Of a stretch of 64,000 nt of DNA, positions 41,489 through 50,447 are shown in pieces. The notes beneath the pieces are model-generated. The model searched no databases, was not told the DNA's origin, and worked only from the letters and a program-made list of their open reading frames with translations. How positions within the stretch are numbered: position 1 is the stretch's first letter; every line of letters starts with the position of its first letter. This DNA comes from Rhizobium sullae (lineage in GTDB: Bacteria > Pseudomonadota > Alphaproteobacteria > Rhizobiales > Rhizobiaceae), in assembly GCF_025200715.1 (NCBI RefSeq), contig NZ_CP104144.1:1612001-1676000 (forward strand). The letters run 5' to 3'. A program made the translations under genes and the position numbers.

Positions 41489-43012
41489 ATGAACATGATA
41501 TCCATCACCAAGGCCGCAAAGGTCGGTCTGGCGGCATTTTCACTCGCAGCGAACGTTTCAATCCCGGCGCACGCCACGTCGGACACGTTGACTGTCGTGG
41601 TAACCGATGAGCCAAAATCACTTGATCCCTGCGATACGGATCTCTCAGGCAATTCGCGCATCCTGCGCAACAATATCACGGAGACGCTCGTCAACCTGAG
41701 CCCGATTGACGGGACCGTGACGCCAAGTCTCGCCACCGACTGGCGGCAGGTCGATGATCTGACTTGGGAATTCAAGCTCCGTGAGAAAGTGACTTTCCAT
41801 GACGGCAAGCCTTTTGACGCCAATGCTGTTGCAGCGGCGCTAAAGCGTGCGCAGGACCCTGCACTCGCCTGCGAAGTCGGACTCGCAACGCTCAAGGGCG
41901 TCAAATTGTCGCCCGAAGTGGTCAATCCAACAACGATCATCATCCGGACCGATGTCATAGAACCGATCCTTCCGAACAAGATGGCCGCGCTGGATATCGG
42001 TTCACCGGATATGCCGAACGATGCCAAAACGCGGGCGCCGGTCGGGACCGGGCCCTTCAAGCTTCTCGAATGGCTGCCAGGCCAATCAGTCGCTCTGCAG
42101 GCTTATGACGGATACTGGTCCGACAAGCCGTCGATCAAAAACGCAACCGTCATCTGGCGCGCCGAGTCAGCCGTCCGAGCCGCGATGGTCGAGACGGGAG
42201 AAGCCCAAATAGCCTATGAGATTGCTCCGCAGGACGGCACCAGCGATCACGATCATGCTTTCCCGAATGCGGAAACATCATTGCTGAGGATCGATCAGGA
42301 CGTGGCGCCGCTGAATGACAGGCGCGTACGCGAGGCGCTCAACCTTGCAATAGACCGCGACGGCCTCATCGGCACGATCTTCCATGAGAATGCTGAAAAA
42401 GCGATGCAGGTCGTGACGCCGTCGGTGTTCGGATACAATCCCGACATTCCTGCCTGGACCTACGATCCGGAAAAGGCCAAGTCTCTCCTTGAGGCCGCGC
42501 GGGCGGATGGCGTCCCGGTCGACAAGGAAATCGTCATCTACGGGCGTATCGGCATCTATCCGAACTCATCCGAAAGTCTTGAAGCCATTCAAGCCATGCT
42601 GGCGGATGCAGGCTTCAACGCCCGCCTCGAGATGCTCGAAACAAGCCCCTGGCTGAAGAAGCTGCTCAAGCCTTGGGCCAAGGACCGTCAGCCTTCGATC
42701 CTGCAGACGCAGATCGACAATACCGAGGGCGATGCGGTGTTCACGCTGCCGAACCGTTTCACGAGCGATGGCAACACGTCGTCGATCGTCGATCCGAAGC
42801 TCGACACAATCATCTCAGACGCTTCCAAGGCCACAGGTGACGAACGCAAGCGCCTGTTCCAGGAGGCGTTCAAGTACATCGCTGTCGATGCGGTCAACAT
42901 CGTACCTCTCTTTCATATGGTTACGATCGCCCGTGTCGCATCGGACGTGAATTACACGCCTGATGTCCAGGCCGGCAATGAGATCAAGCTGAAGTCGGTC
43001 AGCTATCGCTGA
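41489..43012 (+). CDS. Dpp/Opp-type ABC importer substrate-binding protein (family 5)
   Basis: A 507-residue periplasmic binding protein with a Sec signal (MNMISITKAAKVGLAAF...PAHA, cleavage near residue 29). Family 5 features include LTVVVTDEPKSLDPCD, WEFKLREKVTFHDGKPFDANAVAAALKR, GTGPFKLLEW, LNDRRVREALNLAIDRDGL. GAGGAGG is just upstream of the ATG at 41489. First gene of a five-gene operon. The IclR/RraA context suggests a ligand other than peptides, for example a carboxylic or amino acid derivative. Confidence 0.94.
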   Translation: MNMISITKAAKVGLAAFSLAANVSIPAHATSDTLTVVVTDEPKSLDPCDTDLSGNSRILRNNITETLVNLSPIDGTVTPSLATDWRQVDDLTWEFKLREKVTFHDGKPFDANAVAAALKRAQDPALACEVGLATLKGVKLSPEVVNPTTIIIRTDVIEPILPNKMAALDIGSPDMPNDAKTRAPVGTGPFKLLEWLPGQSVALQAYDGYWSDKPSIKNATVIWRAESAVRAAMVETGEAQIAYEIAPQDGTSDHDHAFPNAETSLLRIDQDVAPLNDRRVREALNLAIDRDGLIGTIFHENAEKAMQVVTPSVFGYNPDIPAWTYDPEKAKSLLEAARADGVPVDKEIVIYGRIGIYPNSSESLEAIQAMLADAGFNARLEMLETSPWLKKLLKPWAKDRQPSILQTQIDNTEGDAVFTLPNRFTSDGNTSSIVDPKLDTIISDASKATGDERKRLFQEAFKYIAVDAVNIVPLFHMVTIARVASDVNYTPDVQAGNEIKLKSVSYR

Positions 43013-43058
43013 ACGGCATTGACAGGTCCCCGGTTGAACCATCGCTTGAGGAGAGCCG

Positions 43059-43979
43059 ATGTCCTTCACCTATCTCCTTCGACGCACTTTCTCCGCCGCG
43101 TTCGCACTTGCAGCGTTGATGATATCCGCGTTCTTCCTCGTCAGATTGACCGGCGATCCGGTCAATCTTTACCTGCCGTTCGATGCCTCGGACGCCACGC
43201 GCGAGGCGATGCGCGTCCGGCTTGGCCTCGACCGTTCCCTTGCAGCCCAGTTTATCGACTGGGCTGCAGACATCCTTCGTCTCGATTTCGGCGTGTCCCT
43301 CTGGCATAACCGTCCGGCGATGGAGGTAGTGCTGGAGGCCTTGCCGAACACGCTTGCGCTTGGCGCGATTGCCCTGACATTGGCCTTCCTGGCAGCGGTC
43401 ATCATCGGATCGATCGCCGCCGTGAACCCCGGTGGCTGGATCGATCGCGGCTTCAATTTGCTTTCTCAGGCGGCGGCGAGCGTTCCCGACTTTTGGCTGG
43501 GTCTCATGGGTGTGCTGCTGTTTGCGGTGACATTCAAAATTCTGCCGACGTCCGGTTTCGGCGGACCGATTTATTGGATTTTGCCCGTTGCGTGTCTGTT
43601 TGCCAGACCGTTCGGAACGCTGGTACAGATTATCCGCGGGTCGATGATCGAGGCGCTCAATGCGACCTTCGTCCGCACCGCCCGGGCCAAGGGCGCTCAT
43701 GCCGGCCGCGTCACCTTTGTCCATGCACTGCGTAACGCTCTGCTTCCTGCCATTACGGTCACCGGCGATCTCGCCGCCCAGTTTGCGGGTGGTGGTGGCG
43801 TCGTTGAAGTGGTCTTCGGCTTCCCCGGAATTGGCAAACTGTTGATCGACGGCATTTTGAAGCGGGATTTCGCCATCGTGCAGGCCTCCATCTTTGCCGT
43901 CTCCGTCGTGATCTTCATCATCAACATCTTGGTCGACATGCTTTACGCCTCTATCGATCCCCGAGTGAGGGTCGAATGA
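43059..43979 (+). CDS. Dpp-type ABC importer permease, DppB family
   Basis: A 306-residue permease. The N-terminal segment MSFTYLLRRTFSAAFALAAL and the R-L-TGDP motif (VRLTGDPVNLYLP) are typical of DppB; six membrane segments are predicted. The EAA loop reads RTARAKGAHAGRVTFVHALRNALLP. It starts 46 bp after the binding-protein gene behind GAGGAGAG. The last codons overlap the DppC-type gene by 4 bp (ATGA). Confidence 0.94.
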   Translation: MSFTYLLRRTFSAAFALAALMISAFFLVRLTGDPVNLYLPFDASDATREAMRVRLGLDRSLAAQFIDWAADILRLDFGVSLWHNRPAMEVVLEALPNTLALGAIALTLAFLAAVIIGSIAAVNPGGWIDRGFNLLSQAAASVPDFWLGLMGVLLFAVTFKILPTSGFGGPIYWILPVACLFARPFGTLVQIIRGSMIEALNATFVRTARAKGAHAGRVTFVHALRNALLPAITVTGDLAAQFAGGGGVVEVVFGFPGIGKLLIDGILKRDFAIVQASIFAVSVVIFIINILVDMLYASIDPRVRVE

Positions 43980-44890
43980 CCGGCATGACGACGGAATTCA
44001 CCCCCGCTCCCGAGCGCCGCCGGCGCATCCTATGGCTGTCGCGTGCGCTTGCGGGTGATCCGATGGCGGTTGCGGCGGCAATTTGGTTGTTGATCGTGAT
44101 CCTGGCAATCGTAGCCGACGCGAGCTCCCTTCTCGGGAACAGCCGGATTTCGTTGAAAGCGCGCAATCTTCCGCCTTTCGATTTCAACCAGTCGTGGACG
44201 TTGTGGCTGGGGGCCGATGCGCTCGGCCGACCCCTCATGATGCGGCTTATCCAGGCGGCATCGACAACGGTCGGAATCGCGCTCGTAACGGTCGTGACAA
44301 GTCTCGTTGGGGGAACCCTGCTCGGCGTGATCGCCGGCTACTTCGGCGGTCTCGTTGGTAACATTATCATGCGGATCTCCGATATCATTTTAGGCTTTCC
44401 GACCCTGCTTGTTGCCCTGTTTGGTCTTTATCTGTTCGGTCCGAGCGTCACCAATCTCGTTCTTGTCCTCGCGATCACCCGGATGCCGGCCTATATCCGC
44501 GTCGCCAGAGCCGAAACGCTGGAGGTTCGCGAGCGCCTGTTCGTCGACGCTGCCCGCGTGTTCGGAGGCAGCTCGATATGGATCCTGCGCACACATATCC
44601 TGCCGAGCGTTGCGCCAACCATGCTGACGCTGGCGTCCGTCAATCTCGCCATGGTCATGCTGTTTGAATCCGGACTGAGCTATCTCGGTCTCGGCATCCA
44701 GCCGCCGGCGGTCAGCTGGGGACTTATGGTCGCCCAAGGGCAGGGATATCTTTCCTCCGCCTGGTGGCTCGGCTTCTTTCCCGGGTTGGCGGTGATGCTG
44801 ACCACCATGTCTTTCAACCTGCTCGCCAACTGGTTCCGGATTGTCAACGACCCGTCGCAGCATTGGCGTCTCATCAGGCGGAGGCGATGA
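43976..44890 (+). CDS. Dpp-type ABC importer permease, DppC family
   Basis: A 304-residue permease. It carries the cytoplasmic N-terminus, membrane segment AVAAAIWLLIVILAIVAD, the LGADALGRPLMMRLIQ block (DppC hallmark) and the EAA loop DAARVFGGSSIWILRTHILPS. Partner of the DppB-type subunit; both genes overlap by 4 bp. The stop overlaps the ATPase start by 4 bp, so translation of the operon is tightly coupled. Confidence 0.94.
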   Translation: MTGMTTEFTPAPERRRRILWLSRALAGDPMAVAAAIWLLIVILAIVADASSLLGNSRISLKARNLPPFDFNQSWTLWLGADALGRPLMMRLIQAASTTVGIALVTVVTSLVGGTLLGVIAGYFGGLVGNIIMRISDIILGFPTLLVALFGLYLFGPSVTNLVLVLAITRMPAYIRVARAETLEVRERLFVDAARVFGGSSIWILRTHILPSVAPTMLTLASVNLAMVMLFESGLSYLGLGIQPPAVSWGLMVAQGQGYLSSAWWLGFFPGLAVMLTTMSFNLLANWFRIVNDPSQHWRLIRRRR

Positions 44891-45858
44891 TGGCTCTTCT
44901 GGAAGTCAAAGACCTGCAGGTTAGTTTCGATACCGCAGCCGGAAATATCTTGGCGCTTAACGGCGTGTCCTTTTCGCTGGAACGCGGCGAGGTTTTAGCG
45001 CTTCTCGGCGAAAGCGGATCCGGCAAGTCGGTGACGGCATCGGCGATCATGGATCTGGTTCCAGATCCGCCTGGCGCCATCAACGAAGGATCGATCTGCT
45101 TTGACGGCTTGGACCTGCTTCAGCTTTCCCGGACTGCCCGGCGCGATCTTTGCGGCGATCGAATTGCGCTCATTTTCCAAGACGCTCTTGCCGCACTCAA
45201 TCCCGTTTATCCGGTCGGATGGCAGATCGCGGAGATGTTCCGAATTCACGGCCGCATGCCTGAGGGAGGCATTGAGCAAGCCGTCCTCGATCTTCTAACT
45301 GCTGTCGGCATTCCAGACCCTGCCGGCCGCAAAACGCAGTATCCGCACGAATTCTCCGGCGGCATGCGCCAGCGGATCATGATCGCCATGGCGGTGGCTC
45401 TCGAACCCGACATCATCATCGCCGACGAGCCGACGACGGCACTCGACGTCACCATTCAGGCTCAGATTGTCGATCTCCTCGAAAGAGTGCGCAAGCGAAG
45501 CGATGCTGCGATGATCTTTATTACGCATGATCTCGGCGTCGTTGCCGAAATCGCCGACCGGGTCGCTGTCATGTATGCCGGCAGGATCGTCGAGACTGCG
45601 AGCGTCTTCGAGTTATTCGAGGACGCTAGACATCCTTATAGCGTTGGACTTTTGGCCTCGCAGCCACGCATGAATAGCGACGAGAGCGAACTCGTCCCTA
45701 TCCCCGGCTCTGGGCCGAACCCGGTCGCACTGCCCTCCGGCTGTACTTTCCGCACACGCTGTTCGCGCGCCCAGGATCTTTGCGCGAGAGTTGTCCCTGC
45801 CCTTCAACCCGTAGGGCCCGGCCGTCAGGTCGCCTGCCATTTCCCGGTAACGCCATGA
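44887..45858 (+). CDS. Dpp-type ABC importer ATPase, DppD family
   Basis: A 323-residue ATPase. Walker [10 protein letters not shown] is near residue 45, the [20 protein letters not shown] block is typical of DppD, the signature is [17 protein letters not shown] and Walker [14 protein letters not shown]. The C-terminal oligopeptide-type extension ends with the [17 protein letters not shown] cysteine cluster seen in iron-sulfur-binding DppD/OppD proteins. Two ATGs in a row at 44887 and 44890 are both possible. It pairs with the DppF-type subunit. Confidence 0.95.
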   Translation: MMALLEVKDLQVSFDTAAGNILALNGVSFSLERGEVLALLGESGSGKSVTASAIMDLVPDPPGAINEGSICFDGLDLLQLSRTARRDLCGDRIALIFQDALAALNPVYPVGWQIAEMFRIHGRMPEGGIEQAVLDLLTAVGIPDPAGRKTQYPHEFSGGMRQRIMIAMAVALEPDIIIADEPTTALDVTIQAQIVDLLERVRKRSDAAMIFITHDLGVVAEIADRVAVMYAGRIVETASVFELFEDARHPYSVGLLASQPRMNSDESELVPIPGSGPNPVALPSGCTFRTRCSRAQDLCARVVPALQPVGPGRQVACHFPVTP

Positions 45859-46823
45859 ACGAGCCTCTTCTTAAGGTCGAGAATCTCTCCCGGCATTTCG
45901 GCAATGCGACAGCCCCTGTACGCGCGGTCGAGGACGTCAGTTTCGAAATCGCCCGAGGCGAAACGCTCGGCCTGGTCGGGGAAAGCGGCTGTGGAAAGAC
46001 GTCCCTCGTGCGAACATTGCTCAAGCTTGCGCCGGCGACCAGCGGCAGAGCGCTGCTGGACGGTGTGGATATTGCAAAAGCAAGCGGAAGGCAGTTGCAC
46101 GAACTACGCCGGAAGATGCAGGTCGTCTTCCAGGACCCCTATCAATCGCTCAATCCGCGCATGCGGGTGGATCGCCTGATCTCGGAACCCTGGGCACTTC
46201 ATCCCGGCGCGTTGCCCCGTCATCAATGGGCAGAGGAGACGGCAAACCTCCTGGAGGCGGTGGGCCTGAGGCGTGAGCACGCGATGCGTTATCCCTCCGA
46301 ATTTTCAGGAGGGCAGCGGCAGCGACTCGGCATTGCGCGGGCGCTCGCGCTCAATCCAGCGCTCCTCATCTGCGATGAGCCGGTCTCTGCACTCGACGTG
46401 TCAATCCAGGCACAGGTCATCAATCTGCTTGCCAAACTGCGGCGCGAAAGGAACCTCGCCATGCTCTTCGTGGCACATGATCTTGCGGTCGTACGGCATG
46501 TGTCGGATCGCATCATGGTTATGTATCTCGGAAAGATCATCGAGACCGGCCCGAAAGCGTCGATCTTTACGGCACCAGCCCACCCTTATACGCAGGCCTT
46601 ACTCTCTGCGGTCCCCACACCAGATCCGAGACTTCGTGGCGGGCGCAAGCGCATTGTCCTGCAGGGAGATCTGCCGAGCCCAGCAAATCCTCCAAGTGGG
46701 TGTCGCTTCCGAACCCGCTGCTGGAAGGCAACCTCCATATGCGCGGAACAGGAGCCGGCGCTTCTGGCAAGAACCACGTCCCCCGGCCTTCTGACCGCAT
46801 GCCATCATGCGAAGGCCGACTAA
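45855..46823 (+). CDS. Dpp-type ABC importer ATPase, DppF family
   Basis: A 322-residue ATPase: Walker A GESGCGKTS, VFQDPYQSLNPRMRVDRLI, signature FSGGQRQRLGIARALAL, Walker B LLICDEPVSALDV and H-loop FVAHDLAVVRHV. The C-terminal PSGCRFRTRCWKATSIC block gives a cysteine cluster like that in DppD. The start at 45855 overlaps DppD by 4 bp. It is the last gene of the operon; lysE begins 172 bp later. Confidence 0.95.
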   Translation: MNEPLLKVENLSRHFGNATAPVRAVEDVSFEIARGETLGLVGESGCGKTSLVRTLLKLAPATSGRALLDGVDIAKASGRQLHELRRKMQVVFQDPYQSLNPRMRVDRLISEPWALHPGALPRHQWAEETANLLEAVGLRREHAMRYPSEFSGGQRQRLGIARALALNPALLICDEPVSALDVSIQAQVINLLAKLRRERNLAMLFVAHDLAVVRHVSDRIMVMYLGKIIETGPKASIFTAPAHPYTQALLSAVPTPDPRLRGGRKRIVLQGDLPSPANPPSGCRFRTRCWKATSICAEQEPALLARTTSPGLLTACHHAKAD

Positions 46824-46847
46824 ACACCGGCGACCCCTAACTTCCGT

Positions 46848-46888
46848 GCTGCCAGCCTATTCCTCAAGGGCCCTGCTGACCTAGATAT
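46848..46888 (+). repeat. Duplicated 41-bp scrap of lysE upstream of lysE
   Basis: This segment matches 47326-47365, inside the lysE gene, at 35 of 41 positions with one single-base gap (both contain ATTCCTCAAGG and TGCTGAC). In lysE it encodes part of a conserved loop (FLKGLLTQI). Similarity ends sharply on both sides. It looks like the remnant of a second lysE-type gene or of a local duplication. Confidence 0.6.
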
Positions 46889-46995
46889 GATATTTTTTCT
46901 CGCCGAAGCAGCGGACGGGGAAGACGACTGCCGCGAGAGGAATAGTCTTGGTAGCCCGTCTCGAGCCGAGATATAATCAGACAAGGAACGCCGCC

Positions 46996-47628
46996 ATGGA
47001 TTCCGTGACCGCCAATCTTTTGAGCCTTTTTGCCATCGGCCTCGTCCAGTTGCTGGCGGTGATATCGCCCGGTCCAAGCTTCCTGATCACAGCCCAAACC
47101 GCGGCAGCGCGGTCGCGTTCCGATGGCCTCAAGGTCGCGATCGGTCTCGGCTCCGGTTCCGTCCTCTGGGCCGTGGCAGCGCTTCTTGGGTTGAACATGC
47201 TGTTCCAAGCCCTTCCGACACTCTTCTTCGTCATGAGGGTGCTCGGTGCACTCTTTATCCTCTGGGTCGCCTTCCAGGTATTCCGCCATGCCAAAGATCC
47301 TCTCGTCCTTGAGGGGCATGACGGCGCTGCCGGGCCATTCCTCAAGGGCTTGCTGACCCAGATATCAAACCCGAAGGTCGCCGTATTCTTCGGTTCGATC
47401 TTCGTCTCGATGCTCCCGGTGCAGGCACCGCTCTGGATGACGATCACACTGCTCGTCATCGTCTTCCTCAACGAGTTCTCCTGGTATTCGATCGTCGCCA
47501 TGCTCTTCGGGTCGGGCCGGGTCCGGGAATTCTACATCGGCATGAAGGCCTGGATCGACCGCATCACCGGCCTCTTCCTCGGAGCGCTCGGCATCAGACT
47601 GTTGTGGAGCGCGAGAGAAACCGCATAG
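46996..47628 (+). CDS. LysE/RhtB-family amino acid exporter
   Basis: A 210-residue inner-membrane protein with about six membrane segments. The family signature AVISPGPSFLITAQTAAARS is at residues 20-40, and FLKGLLTQISNPKVAVFFGSIF forms the second conserved block. LysE/RhtB proteins export amino acids or their derivatives. AAGGA lies 8 bp upstream of the ATG at 46996. It is not obviously linked to the Dpp operon (172-bp gap); its own promoter is likely in that gap. Confidence 0.93.
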   Translation: MDSVTANLLSLFAIGLVQLLAVISPGPSFLITAQTAAARSRSDGLKVAIGLGSGSVLWAVAALLGLNMLFQALPTLFFVMRVLGALFILWVAFQVFRHAKDPLVLEGHDGAAGPFLKGLLTQISNPKVAVFFGSIFVSMLPVQAPLWMTITLLVIVFLNEFSWYSIVAMLFGSGRVREFYIGMKAWIDRITGLFLGALGIRLLWSARETA

Positions 47629-47757
47629 AACTCCATCGGTGCGGGCGTTCGGATGTGGCGCTGAGCGGACGGTGCGTCCAGCTCGATCTCAGAGTTTGAG
47701 TTTGCATGCACGCGACTTCATCGCCATTGTCCCCGTGCCAAAGCTAAGAAGAGTCCC

Positions 47758-48117
47758 ATGCCGAAGGTCGTTGGAATTGGTGGTGTGTTTTTCAGGGCGG
47801 CGGACCCGGCCGGGCTCGCCGAATGGTACGAGACGCACCTTGGAATTGACGACCTGCACAAGTCCATATGGCGGCAAGAGGCAGGAACAACAATTTTTGG
47901 GCCGTTCTCTGAGAGTACCGACTATTTTGGACGTGCCGAACAGCAGTGGATGATCAACTTCCGGGTCGATGATCTCGATGGGCTCATGGCGAAACTAAGG
48001 GCAAGCGGGATCGCGGTGGAAACTAGAGCCGAGTGGAACTCGGAAGTGGGCCGTTTTGCCCGCATTCACGATCCCGAAGGCAATCCGGTCGAGCTCTGGG
48101 AACCTACGAAGGAGTGA
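47758..48117 (+). CDS. VOC/glyoxalase-family protein
   Basis: A 119-residue single-module VOC protein: VVGIGGVFFRAADPAGLAEWYETHLGI at the N-terminus, INFRVDDLDGLMAKLRASGI in the middle and HDPEGNPVELWEP with the conserved metal-ligand Glu at the end. Members include lyases, dioxygenases and resistance proteins; a specific function is not supported. Single gene with no close neighbour on its strand. Confidence 0.92.
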   Translation: MPKVVGIGGVFFRAADPAGLAEWYETHLGIDDLHKSIWRQEAGTTIFGPFSESTDYFGRAEQQWMINFRVDDLDGLMAKLRASGIAVETRAEWNSEVGRFARIHDPEGNPVELWEPTKE

Positions 48118-48362
48118 TGGCGAAGGGCTCTCCATTAGTGCCCGGATCGCGGAGCTGAGGTCCGATCTCGACCGTGGCCGTATCCCAAGCACAGATATGA
48201 CAGTGGGTGCGCGTCCCGGACATGACGCGGAGACTCGACATACCTCAGACTTCGATGACAAGCGAATTGGGACTGGCTGGCTCGGGCGTGGCCTATAAAT
48301 TCGGTCAGGGCTTTACTAGGATGGCCCCATGGATGTACAAACCAGCCGGGGGGGGAAATATT

Positions 48363-49148
48363 ATGGGGCATCAGTATATTTCGCTCGGCGCAGCGTGCAA
48401 TGCTGCGATGATGATCAAAAAGCTGGGCCTGAGAAAGACGTCCTATCCGTTTGATTGGCTACTTAATCTTGATAGCGGTCTCGCATCCGTCACCGAGATG
48501 ATTCAGGATGACTTTCAGAAGGTATGCGCACCCGATTGCTACATGCCCGCAAGCCATTCGACCATCGCAACTGAGGTAGTCGCCTATCGGGATTATCCGA
48601 CCGTACTGCACATCCACACCAATCCGATGTCGAAGACCGGCGAACATGATGAACTGGTCCGGCGGTTTGACCGCTTTCGCCGTACTCTGAGATCGAGAGA
48701 TAAGCTGCACTTCGTGTACTATCGCAATCTCGCCGCCGCACGGCTGACCGATCCGTCCGCCACGGCGCAACAGGTACTAAGGCAGCTAATCGACGAGGCG
48801 AGTGTCTTTCTCGACACCATATCTGCGTGGCGCGGCGGCGACACCTCTCTGCTTCTTGTCTTGGAATCCGGCATTGACGACATCGAGCCGGCCTCGATCG
48901 CACTGGCGTCAGTGACAGTACCGGATCGCCGCATCCAATTCGGGCACGCTATCTCACGCTATGATGAGAACCCTGTGTTCAATGATGTCTGGAAACGGCA
49001 ATGGACCGATCTGCTGCTGAACCGGACGGAGATGCCATTACACCTGACAGCCCGCGCTCTTGCCAATGTCTATTTCAGACGGCTGAAGAGCTTCATCAAC
49101 GGCGACCGCCTGCCCCCCATTTCCTTGCCCTCGCCGCTCACTCATTGA
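48363..49148 (+). CDS. DUF1796 family (putative papain-like cysteine peptidase) protein
   Basis: A 261-residue protein. The opening block ISLGAACNAAMMIKKLGLRKTSYPFDWLL matches the DUF1796 pattern (Ser-Leu-Gly...Cys; Arg...Pro-Phe-Asp-Trp). Cys11 is the likely equivalent of the proposed nucleophile. The RSRDKLHFVYYRNL strand and DTSLLLVLESG follow. The start at 48363 is chosen because the conserved block begins at once and a run of G residues provides a ribosome-binding site; the frame extends upstream without homology-like content. Function is unknown. It is followed by an unusual pair of interleaved complementary segments (49150-49215). Confidence 0.82.
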   Translation: MGHQYISLGAACNAAMMIKKLGLRKTSYPFDWLLNLDSGLASVTEMIQDDFQKVCAPDCYMPASHSTIATEVVAYRDYPTVLHIHTNPMSKTGEHDELVRRFDRFRRTLRSRDKLHFVYYRNLAAARLTDPSATAQQVLRQLIDEASVFLDTISAWRGGDTSLLLVLESGIDDIEPASIALASVTVPDRRIQFGHAISRYDENPVFNDVWKRQWTDLLLNRTEMPLHLTARALANVYFRRLKSFINGDRLPPISLPSPLTH

Positions 49149-49149
49149 G

Positions 49150-49215
49150 GAGCGATTGCGTTATAATTCACTCACCTTAAAGGCTGTTTACGCGGCGACA
49201 ATCGCTCAAGGTGAG
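49150..49215 (+). other. Interleaved complementary segments with pseudoknot topology
   Basis: GAGCGATTG (49150-49158) pairs with CAATCGCTC (49199-49207); CTCACCTT (49171-49178) pairs with AAGGTGAG (49208-49215). The order is A-B-A'-B', so as RNA the two helices would form a pseudoknot or two exclusive hairpins. Loops are 12, 20 and 0 bases. It starts one base after the DUF1796 stop codon. Confidence 0.5.
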
Positions 49216-49408
49216 ACTCGCGCTTGACGATGATGTTCGCGCAGAAGCTCAGGCCGGGGGGCCTCCAACCATAGCGCAGGTCCCGATCCGGCCGTGCCGG
49301 TGAACCGTCGCCTGCACGGCCCGCGTCCCGCCATTCCGCCCCGCTGACAAGACAAGAACCTCATATGTTTTCGGGCATGGCGCCGATCGGCGCATCTCGG
49401 CGCAGCCG

Positions 49409-50407
49409 CTATTCGCTCTGCCGGAAATTGCGGATCCGGTCGAACAGCACGGCAAGCACGATGGCGCCGCCGATGAAAGTGCCCTGCCAGAAGGCATTAA
49501 TGCCGAGCAAGCCGAGACTGTTGCGGATCACCTCGATCAGAGCGGCTCCGACCAGAGCGCCGAAAGCCGTGCCGACGCCGCCTGCCAGATTGGCGCCGCC
49601 GATGACGGCGGCCGCGATGACCTGGAGTTCCATTCCCGCGCCGATATTGGTGGTGACGGCACCGAGCCAGCCGGTCTGAACGATGCCGGCGATCCCAGCC
49701 GACAAAGCGGAGATCATATAGACCGCAATCTTGATCCGGCGCACAGGAACGCCGGTCAGCGTTGCGGCGTGCTCATTGCCGCCGATTGCGAAAACATAAC
49801 GGCCGAACCTGGTCCAGCGCAGTACAAAACCGGTCAGCAGCGCCAGGACGATCATGTAAAGAACGGGGTTGGCTATACCGAGAAACCATGCGCCGCCGCC
49901 CAGCGACAGAAGCGCCTCGTGGTCAGGACCGAATTGGAAGACGACGGTGTTGTTTGACGCGACCATCGCCAGGCTGCGCGCGATCGACAGCATGCCGAGC
50001 GTCACCACGAACGGCGGGAAGTTAAGATAGGCGATCAGCACGCCATTGAACGCTCCGATCACAAGCGCCGTGCCGATCGAGGCGGCAATGCCGATCTCGA
50101 TGCTGTAGCCGGCATGCATGACCACCGCCAACACCATGCTGCACAGGCAAAGTACCGAGCCGACGGACAGGTCGATGCCGCCGGTGATGATCACCAGCGT
50201 CATGCCGAGCGCGATGATCGCAACGAACGTGACGTTGCGGGTGATGTTGTAGAGGTTTTTCGCCGTTGCGAACGAGTCAGTAGCGAAGGATAGAAAAAGG
50301 CAGGCGAGAATGACGGCGATCAGGACCCAGAACGTCTGGCCGCCCAGTATCCCCGCAAGCCAGTTCCGCTGCTTCTGTGCAATTGTCTGGTCAAGGGTAA
50401 TTGCCAT
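49409..50407 (-). CDS. CUT2 ABC importer permease, RbsC type (second system)
   Basis: A 332-residue permease. It has the cytoplasmic N-terminus MAITLDQTIAQKQRNW, then FWVLIAVILACLFLSFATDSF, VIITGGIDLSVGSVLCL, PFVVTLGMLSIARSLAM and LQVIAAAVIGGANLAGGVGT. Downstream of it (49149-49408, 260 bp) no gene is seen. The ATPase gene is 40 bp upstream on the same strand. The binding protein of this system is on the opposite strand at 52469-53455, an uncommon split. Confidence 0.94.
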   Translation of the reverse strand: MAITLDQTIAQKQRNWLAGILGGQTFWVLIAVILACLFLSFATDSFATAKNLYNITRNVTFVAIIALGMTLVIITGGIDLSVGSVLCLCSMVLAVVMHAGYSIEIGIAASIGTALVIGAFNGVLIAYLNFPPFVVTLGMLSIARSLAMVASNNTVVFQFGPDHEALLSLGGGAWFLGIANPVLYMIVLALLTGFVLRWTRFGRYVFAIGGNEHAATLTGVPVRRIKIAVYMISALSAGIAGIVQTGWLGAVTTNIGAGMELQVIAAAVIGGANLAGGVGTAFGALVGAALIEVIRNSLGLLGINAFWQGTFIGGAIVLAVLFDRIRNFRQSE

Positions 50408-50447
50408 CGTCGACCTTCATTTCTGCCGATACCGGTAAGCAGCGCCA

